Origin: Bacteroidales bacterium
GTDB lineage: Bacteria > Bacteroidota > Bacteroidia > Bacteroidales > UBA932
Direction: 5' to 3'
Assembly: GCA_028691975.1 (NCBI GenBank)
Contig: JAQUYF010000003.1
Location: 1-64,000, forward strand
Length of the DNA stretch: 64,000 nucleotides
Shown: piece by piece, positions 29,814 through 38,298 of the stretch
Layout of the letters: every line of letters begins with the position of its first letter
Position numbering within the stretch: the stretch's first letter is position 1
Made by a program: the position numbers and the translations under genes
Notes under the pieces: generated by a model
Told to the model about the DNA's origin: nothing
Seen by the model: the letters and a program-made list of their open reading frames with translations, nothing else
The model's database searches: none

Positions 29814-32800
29814 TATTCAAGTATGATATTAAGTTTCCGATCGGGTTTTAGCTGATCTTCAGGAATTTCGAGCATGATAATTCTCTCTTCACCCGGGAGC
29901 AGATTGAAATAGCCGTCAGAGAAAAGTGCCGGCAAAATATCATTTACGCTGTGTTGCGTTTTATCAACGGTGACAGCTCTAAGTTTTATTCCCGTAATAA
30001 GTTTGTGGGAAGAGTTGCAAATCTTTATCTTATAACGCATTGCCTGACTTCCTTTCTCATTGTGGTTGCAGCCGTCGTCTTGTGTGCAGTCATTGTGCTG
30101 TGAGTGGATGTCATTCTGTGAGTTATCATTGCGCTTTGTTCGGTCACTGTGCTGTGAGTGGATGTCACTCAGCGTGAGATTATTGCCCTGTGAGTGGTTA
30201 TTGCCCTGTGAGTGGTCGTTGCTATCACTCTGTGTGTAGTTACCACTCGGCGTGAGAATATCATTCTGTGAGTTATCACTGTGCTGTGAGTTGTTACTGC
30301 GCTTTGTTCGGTTACTGTGCTGTGAGTGGATGTCACTCTGTGAGTTATCATTGCGCTTTGTTCGGGCACTGTGCTGTGAGTGGATATCATTCTGTAAGTC
30401 GTCACTGTGCTGTGAGTGGATGTCACTCTGTGAGTTATCATTGCGCTTTGTTCGGTCACTGTGCTGTGAGTGGATATCATTCTGTAAGTCGTCACTGTGC
30501 TGTGGGTGGATGTCACTCAGCGTGAGGGTATTGCCCTGTGATAGATCATTGATATCTCTTTGCGTGCGGTTATCTTTATGTCCGTTGCGAAGGCTTTTAT
30601 GTACCCGATGATTTGCAACGGAGGCGATTTGGATCCTGATAATCGCGTTTAGTCGTTTAGTGTCGTTTCTAAATGTTTTGCCAACGCAATAATCGTTTAA
30701 TGAAAGTCTTTCATTATCACTGTTATACAACTCGAGACGGACTAAATACGCACTGTCGGCAAATGCCGGTTTGCCAATAGTAAAGCACTCCGTCAAGGAG
30801 TTTGCCGGAGCATCAAATAGTTCGAAATCGTTGACGTATTCCACTTTACCGATTAGACTTCCAAAAGTGTTGTAATATGAAACTTCAGCACGAAGATTAC
30901 TTAGTGTGTCACGTGTTGTGTTGATTATCACCACTTTATTATCTGGATTCATCTGGATGTGAATTGGTTCACAAGCCTTTTTCGCTCCAAAATACGACCC
31001 TGGTGTTTCGTAGTCAAATGTATAAGTTTGCCAGATCATACTTGGCCATGCAGGGTGCGACATCCAGAGTATCAGACCGGTAGTGTTGTTCCACATCTTC
31101 GAGTTCCACCCTTCAAGCATCGCTCTCCACGCATCGTAGCAAATGCCCTGTGACGCTTCTGCAAATTGCTTCATCATTGCATTAGCCACGTTTGAGGCTG
31201 TTTCTGTGGCCGAGCTGTTGAATTTCTCTCCGCCGGCCATGTTTGAGGCTGTTTCTGTCGCCGAGTCGTCGAGTTTTTTGCCGCCGGCCACGTTTAAGGC
31301 GGTTTCTGTGGCCGAGCTGTCGAGTTTCTCTTCGCCGGCCACGTTTAATGCGGTTTCTGTGGCCGAGCTGTTGAGTCTCTCTTCGCCGGCCACGTTTGAG
31401 GCGGTTTTTGTGGCTGAGTCGTTGATTTTCTCTTCGCCGGCCACGTTTAATGCGGTTTCTGTGGCCGAGCTGTTGAGTCTCTCTCCTCCGGCCACGTTTA
31501 GGGCTGTTTCTGTGGCCGAGCTGTCGAGTTTCTCTTCGCCGGCCACGTTTGAGGCGGTTTTTGTGGCCGAGCTGTTGAGTCTCTCTTCGCCGGCCACGAA
31601 TGAGGCGGTTTTTGTGGCTGAGTCGTTGATTTTCTCTTCGCCGGCCACGTTTAATGCGGTTTCTGTGGCCGAGCTGTTGAGTTTCTCTCCGCCGGCCATG
31701 TTTGAGGCTGTTTCTGTGGCCGAGTCGTCGAGTCTCTCTCCTCCGGCCACGTTTAGGGCTGTTTCTGTGGCTGATCTGTGTGAAGAAGTGAATGATGATA
31801 AGTCCATTTTGCCGGCAGCGGCAACATCTTTCAGGAATGCTTCCGAATTTTGAGATGTGAAGTGCAGGTCGTGATAGGCCCAGACGTCATTTAGCGGCCA
31901 GCGGTCCTCCGGGGCAATAAATTTGCGAAGAGTGGTAGCAGTAGGAATCGCAAAGGATCCCATCTCAGTGTTGAAGCCGTCAGCTCGGATAAGGGCATAA
32001 TAAGAGGCATCTTCAAAGTAGTTCCATGGGCCGCTTGTCCCCATATTCAAGAATCTTGACTGACCGTGATAATGACGTGCAGGATCTTCATTTGCAATTA
32101 GTTCGGCAAATCTGTCTTCCAAGCCGGCAGGCGCAAATCCCTCATTGCGGGCACCCCAGACTGCGATGGAAGGGTGGTAGCGGAAGCGTTTGACCACATC
32201 CTCGACATTGATGAGGAAGAGATTTTGATCCAGAGGATCTACAGTATCTTCCCCTGTCATCCAGAAGTCATTCCATACAAGCATGCCGTATTCGTCTGCA
32301 AGAGTGTAGAACGTTTCCTCTGTAGATTCACCTGTCCAGTTGCGGATTATGTTGAAGTTAAGATCTTTGTGCAAAGCAAAAAAAGGTTCGAGTCGTGCCC
32401 TTGACGAGCGTTTCATGGCATCGTCCATGCCCCAGTTCCCACCTCTGCAGAAGATCCTTACACCGTTTACTACTATTACAAGGTTCTCTCCGACAGGATC
32501 ATTTTGACTGATTGGCTCTATGCCGGCAAGATTGTGGCTCGCGAGAGTCGGGATATAGATATTTTTTTCTTTGGAAAACAAAACTCTCCGTTCATTATCG
32601 AATAGCGGCTCACGCTTGCCGTAAGTTGAGCCATAAATTCTCTCTGTCGGATTGAAATTAACTCTTACAGCGCGGCCTGCAGTTGTATCGCTCTGCAGTA
32701 AACTGACGGAATCGGAGATTATAATGCCTTCAGGATCATCGACCATCAATTCGTAGGATATTTCGCGAATGCCGAAGCGGAAGGATTTACTGTCGGAAAG

Positions 32801-34105
32801 GGTGCCCCTGTTACTATTGTCACAGCTTCCCTCACTACTGCGAGAGTTTCTTGCTCCAGCTCCAAGGCTCCCTTCCACTGCTCCAAAGCTCCCTGCTCCA
32901 GCTCCAAGGCTTCTCGCTCCAGTGCCAAGGTCTCCTGCTCCAGCTCCAAGGCTCCCTTCCACTGCTCCAAGGCTTCCTGCTCCAGCTCCAAAGCTTCTCG
33001 CTCCATCGTCCATGTCTCCTGCTCCTTTGTCAAAGGTCTCAAGCCGGAGCTTATAAAGATTTTGAGCGCCATAACCATTTGGCCACCACAGCTTTGGATT
33101 ATCAATAATAAGTTCAGGATGCTCTTCGCATGATAATACGATATTCTTGACCTCATCAGGATAGAGATAGTAAGAGTGCCTTACAGTAATTTCCTGATCT
33201 CCATTTGTAATAGTGGCTACCAACTCACCGTTAATTACCTCTCCGGATACGTTCTCAATGGGCGTTTCAATGTAAATTGCCGCTTTGGAAGTGTCCGGAA
33301 GTGGCAGGTCTGTGGCGATGATGGGATTTTCTATCCTCAGATACCCTCCGGAAATAAGCCTGACATCTTGCCATATACCTATGTTTCGATCCCGTATGGC
33401 AGGCATCCAGTCCCAGCCGACACTTGCTATGAAAGTAGGGCCGTCAAGGCTGGTGGCTCCCCCGTTAAGTCCCTGCCCCTCAGACATACTCTGTTCGTGT
33501 GGAATACCGGGATGTTCAAGTGGAAAGACAGTAACTTCAAGTAAATTATCTTTTTCGCGGAGAATGGAACTTACCTCAAAAATGGCTCTGTGAAAGGCTC
33601 CGGCCGTTGCACCTATCTTTGTGCCGTTTAGTGAGATAGATGATTTATAATTGATTCCGTAAAAAGTCAGGTACATATTCTCATCAGCAAATCCTGTGGG
33701 AGAGTCAAAAGAGATGCTGTATCTCCAACTCATCTTTGAGAGAGAGTCGGGAATGGCCAAGTTATTCAGCCCGTAATATGGATTGGGGTAGAGGCCTGAA
33801 GCTACAAGTGTAGTCAGGACGGTCCCCGGTACGATGGCGTTATATCTCTCATTGTCAGAGCTATGCAGTACCCATCCGTCGCAAAGAACCCACTCGCGTA
33901 CTTTATCGGTACTGCCTTGGTAGACCTGTTCCAGTCGAGAGGGGATCTCTCTGAATGGAACTATTTCGGACTTTTGGAATGGGGCGTTGCCTACAGGAAG
34001 CACTTTCTGTGGCTCTTTAAGACCGGCCCATACCTCCTGAGCCTGAAGGTTGCAACTGCACAAAGCCGCAAATGCAGTGATGATGGAAAGCAGGCGACGT
34101 GACAT
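29813..34105 (-). CDS. Glycoside hydrolase family 2 (beta-mannosidase/exo-glucosaminidase-like) with three internal tandem-repeat insertions
   Basis: Signal peptide; PNPYYGLNNLAIPD; LWWPNGYGAQNLYKLRLE; NFNIIRNWTGESTEETFYTLADEYGMLVWNDFW; IAVWGARNEGFAP; WMSHPAWPSMIWQTYTFDYETPGSYFGAKKACEP. Stop/start overlap (TAATG) with the downstream GH3-GH29 gene. Confidence 0.9.
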   Translation of the reverse strand: MSRRLLSIITAFAALCSCNLQAQEVWAGLKEPQKVLPVGNAPFQKSEIVPFREIPSRLEQVYQGSTDKVREWVLCDGWVLHSSDNERYNAIVPGTVLTTLVASGLYPNPYYGLNNLAIPDSLSKMSWRYSISFDSPTGFADENMYLTFYGINYKSSISLNGTKIGATAGAFHRAIFEVSSILREKDNLLEVTVFPLEHPGIPHEQSMSEGQGLNGGATSLDGPTFIASVGWDWMPAIRDRNIGIWQDVRLISGGYLRIENPIIATDLPLPDTSKAAIYIETPIENVSGEVINGELVATITNGDQEITVRHSYYLYPDEVKNIVLSCEEHPELIIDNPKLWWPNGYGAQNLYKLRLETFDKGAGDMDDGARSFGAGAGSLGAVEGSLGAGAGDLGTGARSLGAGAGSFGAVEGSLGAGARNSRSSEGSCDNSNRGTLSDSKSFRFGIREISYELMVDDPEGIIISDSVSLLQSDTTAGRAVRVNFNPTERIYGSTYGKREPLFDNERRVLFSKEKNIYIPTLASHNLAGIEPISQNDPVGENLVIVVNGVRIFCRGGNWGMDDAMKRSSRARLEPFFALHKDLNFNIIRNWTGESTEETFYTLADEYGMLVWNDFWMTGEDTVDPLDQNLFLINVEDVVKRFRYHPSIAVWGARNEGFAPAGLEDRFAELIANEDPARHYHGQSRFLNMGTSGPWNYFEDASYYALIRADGFNTEMGSFAIPTATTLRKFIAPEDRWPLNDVWAYHDLHFTSQNSEAFLKDVAAAGKMDLSSFTSSHRSATETALNVAGGERLDDSATETASNMAGGEKLNSSATETALNVAGEEKINDSATKTASFVAGEERLNSSATKTASNVAGEEKLDSSATETALNVAGGERLNSSATETALNVAGEEKINDSATKTASNVAGEERLNSSATETALNVAGEEKLDSSATETALNVAGGKKLDDSATETASNMAGGEKFNSSATETASNVANAMMKQFAEASQGICYDAWRAMLEGWNSKMWNNTTGLILWMSHPAWPSMIWQTYTFDYETPGSYFGAKKACEPIHIQMNPDNKVVIINTTRDTLSNLRAEVSYYNTFGSLIGKVEYVNDFELFDAPANSLTECFTIGKPAFADSAYLVRLELYNSDNERLSLNDYCVGKTFRNDTKRLNAIIRIQIASVANHRVHKSLRNGHKDNRTQRDINDLSQGNTLTLSDIHPQHSDDLQNDIHSQHSDRTKRNDNSQSDIHSQHSDDLQNDIHSQHSARTKRNDNSQSDIHSQHSNRTKRSNNSQHSDNSQNDILTPSGNYTQSDSNDHSQGNNHSQGNNLTLSDIHSQHSDRTKRNDNSQNDIHSQHNDCTQDDGCNHNEKGSQAMRYKIKICNSSHKLITGIKLRAVTVDKTQHSVNDILPALFSDGYFNLLPGEERIIMLEIPEDQLKPDRKLNIILE
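30083..30540 (-). repeat. Intragenic tandem repeat block 3 of the GH2 gene (HSQHSDRTKRNDNSQSD-type, ~90-bp higher-order unit)
   Basis: Translation ...DIHSQHSDDLQNDIHSQHSDRTKRNDNSQSDIHSQHSDDLQNDIHSQHSARTKRNDNSQSD...; repeated gtgctgtgagtggatgtcactctgtgagttatcattgcgctttgttcgg on + strand. Confidence 0.92.
31176..31780 (-). repeat. Intragenic tandem repeat block 2 of the GH2 gene (51-bp unit, about 11 full copies plus a partial copy)
   Basis: 17-aa unit SATETALNVAGGERLDD repeated; + strand unit gccggccacgtttgaggcggtttttgtggccgagctgttgagtctctcttc. Confidence 0.95.
32845..33025 (-). repeat. Intragenic tandem repeat block 1 of the GH2 gene (21-bp / 7-aa units)
   Basis: SFGAGAGSLGAVEGSLGAGAGDLGTGARSLGAGAGSFGAVEGSLGAGAR; + strand ctccaaggctcccttccactg-type units. 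Confidence 0.92.
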
Positions 34106-34110
34106 ATCTG

Positions 34111-34797
34111 TTATTGTTTAGTTAAAAATTGATCGACAGCACGATTAAAGTCCACAGGGTTTCCGTTAGCTATAAAGTGGTCACCTTTAATTAGTTTTAT
34201 CTCAGCATCCGGAATAGATCTGCCGATCAGCAATGTATGCTTTCTCTTTATCATATCCCTGCTCCCCGCCATTACAAGAGTTTTGGACTTAATCTTTTTC
34301 AGTTCAGCGACTGCAATATCAGGGTCATTAACCATCAGACCGAGCAGCTCCGCTTCCTTCAGTGCCTGAGTATCTTGGGATGCCTTGCGCATAGCTTTTT
34401 TGTAGCAACACCGGATCTCAACCCGGTATTTTAGTTTTTCTCCGCGAGGGGAGAGGTTGGCTCCGTCAACTATCAGTCGGTCAACTTTTTCCGGATATTT
34501 GATCGCAAACAGCAGGGCTATGTTACCTCCGTCTGAAAAACCGAGAATATGAGCTTTTTCCAGATGAAGCTGTTCATTCATAAAGTAAAGCAGATCATCT
34601 GCAAACTGACGGATGGTAAATGGTGCTGTTCCTCGAGGGGTAAGTCCGTGTCCGCGAGTATCTACGGCAATAACGCGGTATTTTTCTGTGAAATAATCGA
34701 TTTGATTGGTAAAATAGGAGCTTTCTTCTCCGTTTCCATGAAGCAAAATTAACGGTTCTCCGCTTCCTTTCTCTTCGTAATGAAGTTCAATATCCAT
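34111..34797 (-). CDS. Alpha/beta hydrolase
   Basis: LILLHGNGEESSYF; VIAVDTRGHGLT; ILGFSDGGNIALLFA. Confidence 0.92.
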   Translation of the reverse strand: MDIELHYEEKGSGEPLILLHGNGEESSYFTNQIDYFTEKYRVIAVDTRGHGLTPRGTAPFTIRQFADDLLYFMNEQLHLEKAHILGFSDGGNIALLFAIKYPEKVDRLIVDGANLSPRGEKLKYRVEIRCCYKKAMRKASQDTQALKEAELLGLMVNDPDIAVAELKKIKSKTLVMAGSRDMIKRKHTLLIGRSIPDAEIKLIKGDHFIANGNPVDFNRAVDQFLTKQ

Positions 34798-34892
34798 GTT
34801 AAGTCACTTTTCTTCTCCAAAGTTATCTATTTTTATTTGAAGATAAGCTATTTGGGCACATTCTTGATTCAGAATTAGTATATTTGTAAAAA

Positions 34893-36335
34893 TTGATGAA
34901 TAGTATGTCTGTTTTTTATGCCGTATCGATTGTAGGAGCTTTTATTATGCCCCATCCGCCTCTTATTATCCCGCAAGTGGGAAATGGCGAAGAAAAAATA
35001 ATCCAAAAAACCGTGGATGCCTGTACCGAAGTGGCTGAACGGGTAGCTCAACTCAAGCCTGAGACGATCGTGGTATTGTCTCCGCATACGGTGATGTATG
35101 CCGATTATTTCCACATTTCCCCCGGATCTTCAGCTCACGGCAGTTTTGCCGATTATCGTGCGCCGGAGGTGCAAATAGATGTTGAATATGATACTGAGTT
35201 TGTCAAAGAGCTTTGCTCGGAGGCAAAAGAGTCTGATTTGCGTGCGGGCACGCTGGGAGAAAAGGATAGATCTTTGGACCATGCTACCATGATACCTCTT
35301 TACTTTATCGGACAGAAGTATTCAGGTTACAAGGTAGTGCGCATCGGGCTTTCAGGTCAGTCGGCCACTGAGCATTATAAACTCGGAAAGTTGATTGCGC
35401 AGACGGCTGAGAAGCTGGGCAGGAGAGTTGTTATCATCGCGAGTGGGGATCTTTCTCACAAGTTGAAGGATGACGGGCCTTACGGCTTTTCTCCCGACGG
35501 ACCAAAGTTTGATTCGCAGGTGACTGAAGCTATGGCCGACGGTGATTTTCTGCAATTCTTGAGCTTTGACGAGGATTTTTGCGAATCTGCAGCCGAGTGT
35601 GGCTTGCGTTCTTTCAGGATTATGGCCGGAGCCTTTGACGGGATTTCAGTCGGGTCAGAGCTGCTTTCATACGAAGGGCCATTTGGCGTCGGGTATGGTG
35701 TGGCTGCTTTTTTGCCGAAAGGTGTTGATGAGTCGCGTCATTTTGATCTCCGGTTTGAGGAGAATGAACGCAGAAGGCTTGCCTCTATCAAGGCAGGGGA
35801 GGATGAGTATGTGCGATTGGCTCGTTACAGTGTGGAGACTTTCGTCAAAACGGGGAAGAGAGGCTCTGTAGCCGACTTTCTTATAACGGAAGATGTGGTA
35901 GACCGAGAAAAAGGAGAGATGCTTGGATCCCGTGCAGGAGTATTTGTCTCTATGAAGATAAACGGTATCTTGCGAGGCTGTATAGGCACTGTTTCGCCGG
36001 TGACCGGCTCTGTAGCCGAGGAGATATTGCGCAATGGCGTTTCAGCCTGTTCGGAAGATCCGCGTTTTGAGCCTGTTGAGGAGAGTGAACTCTCAAAGAT
36101 TGTCTATGATGTGGATGTGCTTGGTGAGATCGAAGATATTCCAGATGAGTCGTATCTCGATGTAAGGAGGTATGGTGTGATAGTAAGCAGTGGTGGACGC
36201 AGAGGCTTGCTGTTGCCTGATCTTGAGGGTGTTAATTCTGTAGATCAGCAGATTGACATTGCTCGACAAAAGGCCGGTATTCCAAAGGGGCAAAAACTGA
36301 AGTTACAGAGATTTGAAGTAATTAGACATAAATAA
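34893..36335 (+). CDS. AmmeMemoRadiSam system proteins B and A fused (MEMO1-like + AMMECR1-like)
   Basis: N-terminal MPHPPLIIPQVGNGEEKII...SPHTVMYADYFHIS (MEMO), C-terminal GVFVSMKINGILRGCIGTVSPVTGSVAEEILRNGVSACSEDPRFEPV (AMMECR1). Confidence 0.93.
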   Translation: MMNSMSVFYAVSIVGAFIMPHPPLIIPQVGNGEEKIIQKTVDACTEVAERVAQLKPETIVVLSPHTVMYADYFHISPGSSAHGSFADYRAPEVQIDVEYDTEFVKELCSEAKESDLRAGTLGEKDRSLDHATMIPLYFIGQKYSGYKVVRIGLSGQSATEHYKLGKLIAQTAEKLGRRVVIIASGDLSHKLKDDGPYGFSPDGPKFDSQVTEAMADGDFLQFLSFDEDFCESAAECGLRSFRIMAGAFDGISVGSELLSYEGPFGVGYGVAAFLPKGVDESRHFDLRFEENERRRLASIKAGEDEYVRLARYSVETFVKTGKRGSVADFLITEDVVDREKGEMLGSRAGVFVSMKINGILRGCIGTVSPVTGSVAEEILRNGVSACSEDPRFEPVEESELSKIVYDVDVLGEIEDIPDESYLDVRRYGVIVSSGGRRGLLLPDLEGVNSVDQQIDIARQKAGIPKGQKLKLQRFEVIRHK

Positions 36336-36336
36336 T

Positions 36337-37158
36337 ATGGAAGCAATCTGCAAAATATGTCCGCGGCATTGTAACTTGTCCGAAGGACAGCCCGGTGCAT
36401 GTCTCGGAAGGGTATGCAAAGATGGGGTAGTGGTCTGCAAAAATTACGGACATCTAACCGCCATAGCTTTGGACCCGATAGAAAAGAAGCCCTTGATGCA
36501 TTTCCATCCGGGAAGTAAGATCCTTTCCGTGGGGAGCTACGGCTGTAATATGCATTGCCCTTTCTGTCAGAATTACGATATTTCCACGACAGATAAGGTC
36601 GAGACTTGGATGGTCTCTCCCAAAATGCTGGCAAAAAAGGCGCAGGAACTGACTGCAGAAGGCAATATAGGTGTAGCCTATACTTACAATGAACCTTTTA
36701 TAAGTTACGAATACGTAATGGATTGTGCTGCAGAGGTTCACAAATTGCAGCTGCAAAATGTCGTAGTCACCAACGGAATGATTTGCGATGAGCCTTTGCA
36801 ACAGATTTTACCTCTGATTGATGCGATGAATATCGATTTGAAGGCTTTTACCGACAAGTTTTACAAGATGGCAGGCGGTGACCTTGCAACCGTTAAAAAC
36901 ACAATTGCGGTTGCATCCGAGGTGTGTCATGTCGAAGTTACAACCCTGATTATTCCTGATTTGAACGACTCCGTCCAAGAGATGGAAGAGATATCACAGT
37001 GGATTGCTTCCATAAATGAAAATATACCATTTCACGTAAGTAGATTCTTCCCGTGTTACAAGATGGCAGACAGCAAACCTACTCCTGTAAAGATGGTCTA
37101 TGATTTAGCAGATATAGCACGTAAATATCTCAAACACGTCTATACCGGCAATTGTTAA
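36337..37158 (+). CDS. amrS: AmmeMemoRadiSam system radical SAM enzyme
   Basis: GCNMHCPFCQNYDIST CxxxCxxC motif; CKICPRHCNLSEGQPGACLGR N-terminus; adjacent to the MEMO-AMMECR1 fusion. Confidence 0.93.
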   Translation: MEAICKICPRHCNLSEGQPGACLGRVCKDGVVVCKNYGHLTAIALDPIEKKPLMHFHPGSKILSVGSYGCNMHCPFCQNYDISTTDKVETWMVSPKMLAKKAQELTAEGNIGVAYTYNEPFISYEYVMDCAAEVHKLQLQNVVVTNGMICDEPLQQILPLIDAMNIDLKAFTDKFYKMAGGDLATVKNTIAVASEVCHVEVTTLIIPDLNDSVQEMEEISQWIASINENIPFHVSRFFPCYKMADSKPTPVKMVYDLADIARKYLKHVYTGNC

Positions 37159-37173
37159 ACAGATATAAACTAA

Positions 37174-38226
37174 ATGATAATGATGAAACGCTTTCTTCTG
37201 TGCGGTGTAATGGCCGTTACTTTTTCCATTTCCGCATTGGCGGGAAAGCCGCATATAGCAGTAATCGCAACCGGAGGCACGATTGCAGGGACGGCAACAA
37301 GCTCTACAATGGCAGGATATACTCCGGCTCAACTTACTGTCGAATCGATCCTCACTTCCGCCCCGCAAGTACGTGAACTTGCAGATATTACCCCAATACA
37401 ACTATGCAATATGGCAAGTCAGGCGATGAACAACGAGACTTGGCTTCGGCTTGCGCGTACAATTGATTCTCTGTTTGCAACGGGAAGTTATGATGGAGTG
37501 GTTGTTACACATGGAACTGATACAATGGAAGAGACAGCCTACTTCCTTCATCTTACAATTAAATACCCCAATCCGGTAGTGATTACGGGGGCGATGCGTC
37601 CCGCAACCGGATTGAGTGCTGACGGGCCTGTTAATCTTTTCAACTCAGTTGCCCTGGCCTCAAGTCCGTCTGCACGACACAAGGGTGTAATGATTGTAAT
37701 GAATGATTATATTTTGTCGGCAGATGATGTCATAAAAAGCAATTCCGTTAATACCAATGCCTTTGAATCACCTAATTACGGAGCATTAGGGGTGATGCGT
37801 GGAGGTGTGCCCGAGTTCTTCAGGGAGCCGCTTCTTTGCCATACTGAAAATACTGATTTCTCGATATCTCAAATTGCAGAACTTCCTGTTGTCGATATTG
37901 TTTATTCTTATGCTAATGCAGATGCAACTGCGTTTAATGCGCTTGTTGAGCATGGAGCCAAGGGTATTGTCATTGCCGGGGTCGGCCACGGCAATTATAC
38001 ACCGTCAATTGGTGTGGCTGCCCGAAATGCTGTAAAGCAGGGGGTAGCCGTGGTGCGTTCAACGCGAATAATCGAGGGCGGGGTCTCTTTCGAATTAGAG
38101 GAGCCTTTTGAAGGTCAGATTTCGGCATTCTACAAGTCGCCGCAAAAAGCCCGCATCCTGTTGATGCTTGCTCTTACCCGAACTACGTCTCCTGCCGAGA
38201 TTCAGGAGATTTTCCTGAAGTATTAG
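37174..38226 (+). CDS. L-asparaginase, type II-like (signal peptide)
   Basis: VIATGGTIAGTATSS; VVTHGTDTMEETAYFL; GAMRPATGLSADGPVNLFNS. Confidence 0.94.
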   Translation: MIMMKRFLLCGVMAVTFSISALAGKPHIAVIATGGTIAGTATSSTMAGYTPAQLTVESILTSAPQVRELADITPIQLCNMASQAMNNETWLRLARTIDSLFATGSYDGVVVTHGTDTMEETAYFLHLTIKYPNPVVITGAMRPATGLSADGPVNLFNSVALASSPSARHKGVMIVMNDYILSADDVIKSNSVNTNAFESPNYGALGVMRGGVPEFFREPLLCHTENTDFSISQIAELPVVDIVYSYANADATAFNALVEHGAKGIVIAGVGHGNYTPSIGVAARNAVKQGVAVVRSTRIIEGGVSFELEEPFEGQISAFYKSPQKARILLMLALTRTTSPAEIQEIFLKY

Positions 38227-38298
38227 CTTGGTATAATTCATTATTCTTGCAATTTCAGCGAATAACCGATAACTTTGGCACCTGCAAAACGAATTAAC

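Noticed and set aside
30083-31780. CRISPR-like direct repeats
   Set aside because: Units are contiguous with no unique spacers and encode an in-frame protein; tandem repeats, not CRISPR.
31143-31853. 236-aa + strand ORF (PATFEAVFVAESLIFSS repeats)
   Set aside because: Antisense to the GH2 array; openness follows from a 51-bp stop-free repeat. The GH2 frame continues into conserved enzyme sequence on both sides.
32769-33056. + strand ORFs over the Gly/Ala block (LQLQGSLPLLQ, PAPAPRLPSTAPKL)
   Set aside because: Same artefact: antisense/shifted reading of a 21-bp repeat inside the GH2 gene.
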